A stretch of DNA of 17,044 nucleotides, from contig DGVW01000016.1 in the NCBI GenBank assembly GCA_002396005.1, positions 4,342 through 21,385 on the forward strand, in the 5' to 3' direction. A program made the position numbers and the translations under genes. This DNA is from Oribacterium sp. UBA4274 (GTDB taxonomy: Bacteria; Bacillota; Clostridia; Lachnospirales; Lachnospiraceae). Positions 6,813 to 13,525 of the stretch are shown here, in pieces (the stretch's first letter is position 1; each line of letters begins with the position of its first letter). Under the pieces are notes generated by a model, which had not been told where the DNA came from, did not search any database, and worked only from the letters and a program-made list of their open reading frames with translations.

Positions 6813-7655
6813 TCATTTCACTTTCTTATTAATGCTGAGGACGTCAAGACCGTCATCGTCATCATCCAGATCTTCGTCTAACCAGCCGCCTTTTGGAGTG
6901 ACCGGATCATCTATCCAATCATCAGAACTGAAATCAGATATAATCGGTTCATCCAACCAGCCATCATCAGGCATGTACGATGAGGATCTACCGGTTAATG
7001 CAGACTTGCGTCGCGAAGGATCTGAAGCCTTATAGTCTGAGCGGTTTAAACTTGAAGATTTTTGTCCCTTGCTGACAGGAGTGAACCTGATATTACGTGC
7101 AGAGCTGCTCTGCGATGGATTTTCTGAACTTACCTCTTTTTTTACATAGGTATGAAACTGTGGTTTTAAAGTCTCCCATGTGTTCTGCTTAGCGTTATAA
7201 ACTCTGATTTTTCCACCGGTTTCCTTGTAATATTCTGCTTCATCTTCTGTTATGTCCAAAAAACTATTTTCGTCTTCCTGCATACGCAACAGCTTATCCA
7301 GTTTGGCAGTATAGAAAAGACTCTTGCGATGTGCGGAATCATAACTTGCAGAATAACGTATATAAGCCAAAAGTATCATGATGACCATTCCGGCTAAATA
7401 TATATACAGAATCTTGTGCAGGGACTCCATGATAAAAGGAATGTTAAGCTGAAGCAGTATGTCTTCAATGTTTACAACTGTAAGTATTATTGCAATCACT
7501 AAAAAACACAAAGTGTAGTATATTGAGGCAGTCAGAATACTGCGTGATACGTAGTCTCCTTTGAAATATTTACTTGTCTCAATAATCCGTTTTCCTTCTT
7601 TTCTTTCATAGATGGAAAGCTGAGTCATAAGACGGATTTTTTCAACATTCAGCAT
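6813..7655 (-). CDS. Two-TM protein with acidic W-[LI]-D-[DE] repeat tail, unknown function
   Basis: A 280-residue protein, not recognised. Residues 1-38 are basic and probably cytosolic. Two TM segments lie at about 41-62 and 81-99. A soluble segment (about 110-172) contains FLDITEDEAEYYKETGGKIR and VYNAKQNTWETLKPQF, and looks folded. Residues 174-228 are a Ser/Arg-rich linker, and 229-272 are a strongly acidic tail with three spaced copies of a short motif: WLDE (233-236), WIDD (247-250) and WLDE (258-261). It ends with a five-Asp run, then INKKVK. The ATG has an AGAGGG site 8 nt upstream and lies 14 nt after the TPR gene. The repeated Trp/acidic motifs could be docking sites for a partner; that is inference. 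Confidence 0.75.
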   Translation of the reverse strand: MLNVEKIRLMTQLSIYERKEGKRIIETSKYFKGDYVSRSILTASIYYTLCFLVIAIILTVVNIEDILLQLNIPFIMESLHKILYIYLAGMVIMILLAYIRYSASYDSAHRKSLFYTAKLDKLLRMQEDENSFLDITEDEAEYYKETGGKIRVYNAKQNTWETLKPQFHTYVKKEVSSENPSQSSSARNIRFTPVSKGQKSSSLNRSDYKASDPSRRKSALTGRSSSYMPDDGWLDEPIISDFSSDDWIDDPVTPKGGWLDEDLDDDDDGLDVLSINKKVK

Positions 7656-7669
7656 TGTAGCACCCTCTT

Positions 7670-8971
7670 TTAATAGCCTCTGGCCTGTCTTGATTTTTCT
7701 GCGTAAGGAGAATCAGGATAGGAGCCTATGATTTTATCAAACAGTGAGTTGGCATCATCCGTTCTGCCCATGGATTGATATAGTCTTGCGAGAAGGAACA
7801 TATTTTCAGGTTCTTCGTGTAATGTGACACTCAGAAGATACAGCTCTGCTGCCTGTTCCTGATCTCCGCCGTTCCATGCCTCGGTTGCTTTGTCTGCCAG
7901 ACTCTGGTATACGGAACTCTCCATAATATGTTTAATGCTTTGGTACTGCCCGAGCAGATTCTCGTCAACAATTTGAGATGCATCAAGACCTGTAAAAAGC
8001 TGAGCGGCAAGAACAAAATCGTCCTTTTCGTAAGCCATATTGATTTGATTTAATGCCTGATACTGTCCCATAAATGATTCATTGGCATTTTGATATTGTT
8101 GTATCTGCTGTGTTGCCTGCTCGTAACGTTCCTCAAGCTGACTATACTGTTCTTTTAAGTCACTGTACTGACGATTGGCACTATCCAGTTTTTCTGTATA
8201 AGCAATAAGTTCCTGATTTTTGCCTGCGTTTAATACTTTTGTTTTGGCAGGTAAAACCAGTAAGTTAAATGTAAACAGTGCAAGTATTAATCCTACAAGA
8301 ATATTGATGATGACCATCCATGGAGAAATCTGCTTGACTTCCTGAGGGACAAGAACATCATCATCCATCATCTTTCTGTGTGAAAAAACATTTTTGAGTT
8401 TGCTTTGCTCGACTTCCTTGCGACCTGTGTTCTGCTTGACCTCATCCATCAAAACCAAAGCCTTGGGATTATTTCGATCTATTTTTAGAACCTTGTATAA
8501 ACTGCGTCCGGCCTTTATCCAGTCTTCTCTTTTCATGTATAAGAGAGCGAGTAATATATGGGCTTTGATGTAGTTTGGGCTATCCTGAATCACTTGATTA
8601 AGCTGCATGATGGCCAGATCTTCGTTATTATTTTGAGCATAATCAAGAGCGCGATTATATCTTTTGACGTTATCGGAACATATTCGTATGATGGCTGGCT
8701 TTCTTTGTATCTCACCAAGATAATAATCTGCCATATTATTATCCGGCAAAAGATTCATACTTATAACCCATTGTACCAAAGCATCAGCTGTTTCTCCGCA
8801 TTCAAAAAAAATAAGACCAAGCAGATTACGTGCATCCTTCTGATATTTATCAAATTGAAGTGACTTTTTGAGTAATTCTGCTGCTCCACTGAGATCACGT
8901 AATCTGGCACGCTCTAATCCTAAGTTGTAGTAGCAGTTGGCAATACGCTCCATAGTCTTATCGTAGTTCAT
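7670..8971 (-). CDS. Membrane-anchored TPR and coiled-coil protein
   Basis: A 433-residue protein. TPR-like helical repeats occupy about 8-180 (for example AAELLKKSLQFDKYQKDARNL, and YIKAHILLALLYMKREDWIKA followed by YKVLKIDRNNPKA). A charged linker leads to a single TM segment at about 217-240 (MVIINILVGLILALFTFNLLVLPA). After it, a coiled coil rich in Gln, Tyr and Glu runs from about 253 to 300, and further TPR-like helices fill 305-433 (GGDQEQAAELYLLSVTLHE, then RTDDANSLFDKIIGSYPDSPYA). With one TM segment the two TPR blocks lie on opposite sides of the membrane, so it may tether protein partners across it. It overlaps the upstream 52-codon gene by 4 nt and has an AAGGA site 10 nt before its ATG. 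The exact role is unknown. Confidence 0.85.
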   Translation of the reverse strand: MNYDKTMERIANCYYNLGLERARLRDLSGAAELLKKSLQFDKYQKDARNLLGLIFFECGETADALVQWVISMNLLPDNNMADYYLGEIQRKPAIIRICSDNVKRYNRALDYAQNNNEDLAIMQLNQVIQDSPNYIKAHILLALLYMKREDWIKAGRSLYKVLKIDRNNPKALVLMDEVKQNTGRKEVEQSKLKNVFSHRKMMDDDVLVPQEVKQISPWMVIINILVGLILALFTFNLLVLPAKTKVLNAGKNQELIAYTEKLDSANRQYSDLKEQYSQLEERYEQATQQIQQYQNANESFMGQYQALNQINMAYEKDDFVLAAQLFTGLDASQIVDENLLGQYQSIKHIMESSVYQSLADKATEAWNGGDQEQAAELYLLSVTLHEEPENMFLLARLYQSMGRTDDANSLFDKIIGSYPDSPYAEKSRQARGY

Positions 8972-9126
8972 TTCTGAGCATCCTTTTTCTGCTTTATGGC
9001 ATCTTCTATGAGTTTAGTCATTATATCGTTCATGTCAGTGAGATCTACTTTGACAATTGCGTCTTCGATTTGATCTACATCTAAACTTGGTTTGAAACGT
9101 TTTATTTCTTCTTCGTAGTTAATCAT
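8968..9126 (-). CDS. Small 52-residue protein opening the cdaA operon
   Basis: A short soluble, probably helical, charged protein, beginning MINYEEEIKRFKPSLDVDQ and ending with DAIKQKKDAQK. It has no TM segment and no cysteine, and I do not recognise a family. A GTG at 9189 would add 21 residues (SRSASIYQFKLKTFLKERYT after Met) but has no ribosome site; the ATG at 9126 has a weak AAAG-type site and gives a better N-terminus. The real-gene call rests on the 4-nt overlap of its stop with the TPR gene start, the absence of any competing reading, and a promoter-like sequence upstream. It is the first gene of the seven-gene unit. Confidence 0.65.
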   Translation of the reverse strand: MINYEEEIKRFKPSLDVDQIEDAIVKVDLTDMNDIMTKLIEDAIKQKKDAQK

Positions 9127-9257
9127 AGTATATCTTTCTTTTAAGAATGTTTTCAGCTTGAATTGGTATATTGACGCTGACCTTGACACATATTATTGAT
9201 TCTATTACAATCGGCAGAGTGCTAAAAATATACTCTTAAATCTCAAGCTATCAGTTT

Positions 9258-9286
9258 AGTTTAGCACATCTTATTATGGCATTCAA
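9258..9286 (-). promoter_or_regulatory. Putative promoter of the seven-gene cdaA operon
   Basis: On the minus strand TTGAAT (9286-9281) and TAAACT (9263-9258) are 17 nt apart, each a 4/6 match. The leader would be about 125 nt to the ATG at 9126. A weak plus-strand candidate for the divergent gene, TTGAGC (9298-9303) with TAATAA (9320-9325) at 16 nt spacing, overlaps the same gap. Neither is strong. Confidence 0.3.
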
Positions 9287-9397
9287 TAAAGATAAGTTTG
9301 AGCTTTATTGCCATTCATGTAATAAAACCGTAAGTAATTGATAATGATGGAAGGTCCGGTAAATCAGGAATTCAGGCGGTTATTTTTTGGAGAAAAT

Positions 9398-9898
9398 ATG
9401 GAAAATTTAGTTAATTTTATCACAAATGGGTTAAGCGGGATTTTATCTAAGGAAGCAATAGTTTTTATCATTTCGATGATGCCGATTCTGGAATTGAGAG
9501 GTGGACTTTTAGCAGCTTCTTTATTGGATTTGGAATATTTAAAGGCATTGTTGATATGCATTGTTGGCAATATCATTCCTATTCCTTTTGTGCTGCTATT
9601 TATTGAGAAATTGATTAATATGATGGAGAAATTTGGTCCTACCAAACGTTTTGCGATGTTTTTGAGAAATAAGGTGGATAAAAATAAGGCAACCATAGAA
9701 AAATATGATTTCTGGGGATTGGTTCTCTTTGTCGGTATTCCATTACCCGGGACTGGTGCATGGACAGGATCGCTTGTTGCGGGACTTTTGCATATGCCGC
9801 TTAAAAAGTCTGTACCTGCTATTCTGACCGGGCTGATTATGGCATCTGCAATTATGTCACTGGTTTCTTATGGAATATTGGGAGCAGTGATTCATTAA
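9398..9898 (+). CDS. Small multi-drug export protein family (COG2426) membrane protein
   Basis: A 166-residue membrane protein, the only plus-strand gene in the window. The ATG at 9398 follows GGAG (9389-9392) at ideal spacing; an in-frame TTG at 9338 and the ATGs at 9344 and 9347 lack a comparable site. About four to five TM segments are visible. The family signatures are the stretch ISMMPILELRGGLLAASLL near residue 25-45 and the glycine/proline-rich FVGIPLPGTGAWTGSLVAGLL at about 115-135, both typical of COG2426/PF06695 proteins. The family name comes from an old drug-export annotation, and real substrates are not established. It converges on tRNA-Leu and ends in a shared bidirectional terminator. 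Confidence 0.85.
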   Translation: MENLVNFITNGLSGILSKEAIVFIISMMPILELRGGLLAASLLDLEYLKALLICIVGNIIPIPFVLLFIEKLINMMEKFGPTKRFAMFLRNKVDKNKATIEKYDFWGLVLFVGIPLPGTGAWTGSLVAGLLHMPLKKSVPAILTGLIMASAIMSLVSYGILGAVIH

Positions 9899-9961
9899 AT
9901 CATTTCGGATATGTGAAAATCGATGTGTATGAAATTTGATTTATTTTTCAGATAAATGATA

Positions 9962-9995
9962 AAAAATAAAAGCACTGGACTTCCAGTGCTTTTTT
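9962..9995. terminator. Bidirectional intrinsic terminator between the COG2426 gene and tRNA-Leu
   Basis: A 9-bp inverted repeat, AGCACTGGA (9971-9979) with TCCAGTGCT (9982-9990), is followed on the plus strand by a T-run (9990-9995) and on the minus strand by TTTATTTTTT (9970-9961). It therefore works for the plus-strand gene and for the tRNA transcript coming from the other side. Confidence 0.9.
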
Positions 9996-9998
9996 AAT

Positions 9999-10080
9999 GC
10001 GGAGAAAGGGATTTGAACCCTCAAGAGTGTTACCTCACACGGACCTGAACCGTGCGCGTCTGCCGTTCCGCCACCTCCGC
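9999..10080 (-). tRNA. tRNA-Leu (anticodon CAG)
   Basis: An 82-nt type II tRNA. The acceptor stem GCGGAGG pairs with TCTCCGC (one G-U pair). The anticodon stem CACGG/CCGTG encloses the loop TTCAGGT, giving anticodon CAG, which reads CUG. A long variable arm (GAGGTAACACTC region) fits leucine, and the T-arm loop is TTCAAAT. CCA is not encoded; the base after the acceptor stem is A, the leucine discriminator. The gene is single, with its own promoter immediately upstream. Confidence 0.97.
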
Positions 10081-10090
10081 GAACTTCTAA

Positions 10091-10119
10091 ATATTAGCAT
10101 ATACTAATAGATGAGTCAA
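10091..10119 (-). promoter_or_regulatory. Promoter of tRNA-Leu
   Basis: On the minus strand TTGACT (10119-10114) and TAATAT (10096-10091) are 17 nt apart, and the -10 is preceded by TGC (extended -10). The expected start is only a few bases before the mature tRNA 5' end at 10080, as is common for tRNA genes. Confidence 0.75.
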
Positions 10120-10145
10120 CATGAAATTGTATTTGAATAAAATAT

Positions 10146-10175
10146 AAAAACTCGATGCCGAAACATCGAGTTTTT
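10146..10175 (-). terminator. Terminator of the infC-rpmI-rplT operon
   Basis: The stem CTCGATG/CATCGAG has a six-base loop and is flanked by A5 and T5, so on the minus strand it ends in TTTTTATATT. It lies about 14 nt after the rplT stop. Confidence 0.92.
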
Positions 10176-10188
10176 ATATAATAAATAA

Positions 10189-10545
10189 TTACTTATTGAT
10201 CTGAGCCTTAGCTGTCTCAGCAAGCTTAGCGAATCCCTCTGGATCAGCGATAGCTACTTCTGAAAGCATCTTACGGTTCATGTCAACACCTGCTGACTTG
10301 AGACCGAACATGAACTTGCTGTATGAAAGACCGTTAAGTCTTGCAGCAGCATTGATACGTGCAATCCAAAGCTGTCTGAACTGTCTCTTTCTCTCCTTAC
10401 GTCCTCTATAAGACTCAGTGAGAGCTCTCATTACGCTCTGCTTTGCTACTCTATAGTGCTTTGAACGAGATCCTCTGTAGCCCTTAGCAAGCTTGAGTAC
10501 TCTATTATGCTTCTTCTTAGCGTTTAATCCGCCCTTAATTCTCAT
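10189..10545 (-). CDS. rplT: 50S ribosomal protein L20
   Basis: A 118-residue basic protein that binds 23S rRNA early in large-subunit assembly. It opens MRIKGGLNAKKKHNRVLKLA and contains the family blocks GYRGSRSKHYRVAKQSVMRAL and RQLWIARINAAARLNGLSYS, with the normal length. The common N-terminus MARIKGG lacks its Ala here. The ribosome site GGAGG is 9 nt before the ATG. It is the last gene of infC-rpmI-rplT, 30 nt after rpmI. In other Firmicutes L20 represses this operon through the leader, and a suitable attenuator is present at 11343-11379. Confidence 0.99.
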   Translation of the reverse strand: MRIKGGLNAKKKHNRVLKLAKGYRGSRSKHYRVAKQSVMRALTESYRGRKERKRQFRQLWIARINAAARLNGLSYSKFMFGLKSAGVDMNRKMLSEVAIADPEGFAKLAETAKAQINK

Positions 10546-10575
10546 TTTAATTTCCTCCTCTAAAGCCTACAAAAA

Positions 10576-10779
10576 TCAAAGATATGGAAGAATCTTCTTC
10601 ATGTTCTTTACATTTGTTGCATCAACAACGATATCCTTGCGAAGATTTCTCTTACGCTTAGTTGTCTTCTTTGTAAGAATGTGTGACTTATAAGCCTTGT
10701 TTCTTACAAGCTTACCAGTACCGGTAACCTTAAAGCGCTTAGCAGCTGCTTTCTTTGTCTTAAGCTTTAACTGTGCCAT
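10576..10779 (-). CDS. rpmI: 50S ribosomal protein L35
   Basis: A 67-residue basic protein of the large subunit. It has the L35 signature AAAKRFKVTGTGKLVRNKAY, followed by SHILTKKTTKRKRNLRK. The AGGAGG ribosome site is 5 nt before the ATG. It lies between infC (17 nt upstream) and rplT, the conserved order. Confidence 0.99.
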   Translation of the reverse strand: MAQLKLKTKKAAAKRFKVTGTGKLVRNKAYKSHILTKKTTKRKRNLRKDIVVDATNVKNMKKILPYL

Positions 10780-10796
10780 ATTAGCCTCCTGTGAAT

Positions 10797-11318
10797 TTAC
10801 TTTTTAGGACTTATAACAATCGCCATATTTCTGCCCTCGACTTTGGCAGGCTTGTCAAGAATAGCAACATCCTTTAACTTCTCTGCAAACTCATCAAGGA
10901 TGTACTTGGACTGATTCATACGTGACATCTCACGACCTCTGAATCTAAGGGCAACCTTAACCTTGTTGCCTTTCTCGAGGAACTTTCTAGCGGCAGATAA
11001 CTTTGTGTTGAGATCGTTGGTATCAATGTTAGGTGTCATACGTATCTCTTTGATCTCAGTTACATGCTGGTTTTTCTTGGCTTCTTTTTCCTTACGCATC
11101 ATCTCGTAACGATACTTACCAAAGTCTGCAATCTTAACAACAGGTGGTGTAGCGTTAGCTGCAATCTTGATGAGGTCAAGGTCGGCATCTTTTGCCATCA
11201 TGTAAGCTTCTTTGGAAGACATAACACCTAACTGATCTCCGTTTGCTCCAATTACTCTTACTTCCTTGTCTCTGATCTGCTCATTGATCTCGATATCTGC
11301 GTTTTTCTTAATAGCCAT
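10797..11318 (-). CDS. infC: Translation initiation factor IF-3
   Basis: IF3 binds the 30S subunit, keeps it apart from 50S and checks the start codon and initiator tRNA. From the ATG at 11318 the protein has 173 residues, MAIKKNADIEINEQIRDKE. The N-domain contains the classic INEQIR..EVRVIG block. A Lys/Glu-rich linker helix (about 75-85) leads to the C-domain with KEIRMTPNIDTNDLNTKLSAA and VKVALRFRGREM, and the end is AIVISPKK. The site GGAGAGGAG lies before the start; an ATT two codons in (11312) is an alternative start, as in other infC genes. An upstream in-frame TTG at 11405 would read through the attenuator hairpin and is rejected. Confidence 0.97.
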   Translation of the reverse strand: MAIKKNADIEINEQIRDKEVRVIGANGDQLGVMSSKEAYMMAKDADLDLIKIAANATPPVVKIADFGKYRYEMMRKEKEAKKNQHVTEIKEIRMTPNIDTNDLNTKLSAARKFLEKGNKVKVALRFRGREMSRMNQSKYILDEFAEKLKDVAILDKPAKVEGRNMAIVISPKK

Positions 11319-11474
11319 AAACTCCTCTCCGTGAATCCTTGTAAAAAAATATGGTGGATTGTAAGCCAAATCCACCATAATGAAAATACACGAAGTAATA
11401 ATCAAATATGAACCCGGGTCAGTATCAGACTGCCGAGGTGAGGTGGATACCTACTTTCCTGTGTCTTAAACGAC
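11319..11474 (-). ncRNA. infC operon leader RNA (L20 leader-like attenuation region)
   Basis: An untranslated leader of about 155 nt between the promoter and infC. On the minus strand it contains AUCCACC (11448-11442), then a hairpin (CUCGG-CAGU, loop, ACUG-ac-CCGGG, about 11413-11436), then the terminator hairpin. AUCCACC is an exact complement of GGUGGAU in the 5' arm of the terminator (11376-11370), so an antiterminator pairing is possible. By position this is the counterpart of the Firmicute L20 leader. Ligand identity is inferred; no covariance match was run. Confidence 0.7.
11343..11379 (-). terminator. Intrinsic attenuator before infC
   Basis: The perfect 11-bp stem TATGGTGGATT/AATCCACCATA has an eight-base loop and is followed on the minus strand by ATTTTTTT (11350-11343). 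It lies only 24 nt before the infC ATG and after the promoter, so it must be bypassed for expression. Confidence 0.93.
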
Positions 11475-11480
11475 TTTAGT

Positions 11481-11509
11481 ATGTTACCACTGACTGATAT
11501 TCATGTCAA
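11481..11509 (-). promoter_or_regulatory. Promoter of infC-rpmI-rplT
   Basis: On the minus strand TTGACA (11509-11504, 6/6) and TAACAT (11486-11481, 4/6) are 17 nt apart. Transcription should start near 11474. No terminator is visible between the engB stop (11560) and this promoter, so some engB readthrough may add to it. Confidence 0.75.
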
Positions 11510-11559
11510 GAGAAAAATCAATCACATATAATGCATACTGTCAATAACCGTTGAAAAAA

Positions 11560-12168
11560 TCACTCTTCCGTTTTGTCCGGTGTATCGATGATGTCATCTA
11601 TTATTGTATAAATGTCTGTCAGGCCCTGTTTTGTAGACGATGAAAATGGAATCATCGTGCAGTTAACAGTTGCATTTAGACATTTGCGTATAGCTTCTAC
11701 TTGTTTTTTAATCTGTGAGCGCTTTATTTTGTCAGCTTTTGTCAGGATTACAATGGGCTCGAAACCTGTTGACTGCTTGACGAAGTCAAACATCTGTTTA
11801 TCCTGCTGAGACGGATCGTGTCTTATATCTATGAATTGAATAACTTCCTCGATGTCTTCAGAAGTCTGCAGATATCTGTTGATCATGCGCCCCCATTTTT
11901 CCTGCTCTACCGCCCCTGTTGCGGCATAACCGTATCCGGGAAGATCTACAAGATAAAACTGATCATTAATGTTGTAAAAGTTAATGGTACGTGTCTTTCC
12001 CGGAGTGGAACTTGTACGGGCATAGTTCCGTCTGTTGATAAATGCATTGATAAATGACGACTTACCAACATTGGATCTTCCGGCCATGACAAATTCGGGC
12101 TTACCTGTTGTGGGAAGCTCTGATTTTACACCCAAAACCTGCTCAAGATTAACTGATACTATTTTCAA
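11560..12168 (-). CDS. engB: Ribosome biogenesis GTPase EngB (YsxC/YihA)
   Basis: A 202-residue GTPase needed for late 50S assembly. All G motifs are present: G1 GRSNVGKSS (31-39), the G2 region STPGKTRTINF, G3 DLPGYG, G4 TKADK (near 143-147), and the G5 region PFSSSTKQG. The start is a TTG at 12168: no ATG fits, the site AAGGAG lies 6 nt upstream, and the resulting N-terminus MKIVSVNLEQVLG matches the family length. It begins 25 nt after the clpX stop. In many Firmicutes lonA lies between clpX and this gene; here it does not. A short C-terminal extension ends DTPDKTEE. Confidence 0.96.
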   Translation of the reverse strand: MKIVSVNLEQVLGVKSELPTTGKPEFVMAGRSNVGKSSFINAFINRRNYARTSSTPGKTRTINFYNINDQFYLVDLPGYGYAATGAVEQEKWGRMINRYLQTSEDIEEVIQFIDIRHDPSQQDKQMFDFVKQSTGFEPIVILTKADKIKRSQIKKQVEAIRKCLNATVNCTMIPFSSSTKQGLTDIYTIIDDIIDTPDKTEE

Positions 12169-12193
12169 TTGTGGCTCCTTCTAAAGTCAGAAA

Positions 12194-13495
12194 TCATGCT
12201 GACTGGTCCGCATCTTTATCAAAGAATGGTGATGAGCTGTGAGAAACGGATTTATCAGAATCATCATCCTTTCGTGTCACAACAGGATCTCCGTTGTTAT
12301 TAACTACATCTTCTGTGATCTCGACTACCGAGATATCAGGCTCAGACGGAATCTCATACATGATGTCTGTCATCATATCCTCCATGATGGATCTGAGACC
12401 ACGTGCACCTGTCTTTCTTGCAACTGCCTTCTGAGCAATAGCGGTTACTGCTTCATCGGTGAAGTCCAGAGTTACACCATCAATTTCGAATAACTTCTGA
12501 TACTGCTTTATAAGAGCATTCTTTGGAGTTGTAAGAATCTGCTTAAGAGTATCTACGTCATGTGACTGTAATGTGACATCTACAGGAACACGACCTATAA
12601 ATTCAGGAATAAGCCCAAACTTTACAAGATCCTCAGGCTGAACCTCCTTCAGTACATCGTCATAGTTTTCCTTGTTCTTCTCTACTATTTCAGCACCGAA
12701 TCCTATAGAACCTGAAGAGATTCGCTTTTCGATGATATGCTCAAGTCCGTCAAATGCTCCGCCGCAAATGAAAAGGATGTTGGTTGTATCAATCTGTATA
12801 AGCTCCTGCTGAGGATGCTTTCTTCCACCCTGTGGCGGAACAGAAGCAACAGTTCCTTCGAGGATTTTAAGAAGAGCCTGCTGTACACCCTCACCGGAAA
12901 CATCTCTTGTTATGGATACATTTTCTGATTTTTTGGTTATCTTATCGATCTCATCGATGTATATGATACCTATTTCTGCACGCTTGATGTCATAATCTGC
13001 TGCCTGAATAAGCTTGAGAAGAATGTTTTCGACATCTTCACCTACATATCCGGCTTCTGTTAATGCTGTTGCATCTGCTATTGCAAAAGGAACACCAAGT
13101 ATCTTGGCAAGAGTCTGTGCCAGATAAGTTTTACCTGTACCTGTAGGACCTATCATGAGTATGTTGGATTTCTGTACATCGATATCTTTTATCTTTGATG
13201 TAATTCTCTTATAGTGATTGTAAACAGCAACAGAGAGAACCTTCTTGGCTTCGTCCTGCCCGATTACAAACTCATCCAGGAAATCCTTTATCTCCTTAGG
13301 CTTTAAGAGGCGAATATCAGATGTGTCGGTTGTTGCTTCATCTGTACCTGTCTCTTCGTCAAGAATCTCCTGACATAAATCAACACACTCATCACATATA
13401 TAAGTGTTATTGAGACCAGCAATTAATTTATGAACCTGCTTAGCAGACTTGCCGCAAAATGAGCAGCGGATTTTGTCTTCCGGTTTCATTGCCAT
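12194..13495 (-). CDS. clpX: ClpX, ATP-dependent unfoldase of the ClpXP protease
   Basis: A 433-residue AAA+ unfoldase that feeds proteins into ClpP. An N-terminal zinc-binding domain carries Cys11, Cys14, Cys34 and Cys37. The ATPase domain has Walker A GPTGTGKT (116-123), Walker B IIYIDEIDK, the pore-2 type GGRKHP segment and the IGF loop (SGSIGFGAE) that docks on ClpP. The C-terminal small domain ends with a charged tail rich in Asp and Ser. The ATG at 13495 has GAGG at 7 nt. It lies 78 nt downstream of clpP, with a hairpin between them. Confidence 0.98.
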   Translation of the reverse strand: MAMKPEDKIRCSFCGKSAKQVHKLIAGLNNTYICDECVDLCQEILDEETGTDEATTDTSDIRLLKPKEIKDFLDEFVIGQDEAKKVLSVAVYNHYKRITSKIKDIDVQKSNILMIGPTGTGKTYLAQTLAKILGVPFAIADATALTEAGYVGEDVENILLKLIQAADYDIKRAEIGIIYIDEIDKITKKSENVSITRDVSGEGVQQALLKILEGTVASVPPQGGRKHPQQELIQIDTTNILFICGGAFDGLEHIIEKRISSGSIGFGAEIVEKNKENYDDVLKEVQPEDLVKFGLIPEFIGRVPVDVTLQSHDVDTLKQILTTPKNALIKQYQKLFEIDGVTLDFTDEAVTAIAQKAVARKTGARGLRSIMEDMMTDIMYEIPSEPDISVVEITEDVVNNNGDPVVTRKDDDSDKSVSHSSSPFFDKDADQSA

Positions 13496-13525
13496 ATGTG
13501 TACCTCTTTAATTCTAAAAATACAT

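Noticed and set aside
9127..9189. GTG start at 9189 adding 21 residues to the small cdaA-operon protein
   Set aside because: There is no ribosome site before the GTG, and the added segment does not improve any recognisable pattern.
9217..9267. Possible CIRCE heat-shock operator: GAGTGCTAA at 9217-9225 and TTTAGCAC at 9260-9267
   Set aside because: The half-sites are in the reverse order to CIRCE (TTAGCACTC-N9-GAGTGCTAA) and are 33 nt apart. They form only an 8-bp distant inverted repeat in the intergenic region.
9338..9397. Longer start (TTG at 9338, or ATG at 9344/9347) for the COG2426 gene
   Set aside because: GGAG at 9389-9392 is ideally placed for the ATG at 9398, and the added residues are hydrophilic and not typical of the family.
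11319..11405. N-terminal extension of IF3 from the in-frame TTG at 11405
   Set aside because: It would translate through the attenuator hairpin and add 29 residues absent from the family. The ATG at 11318 has a strong site.
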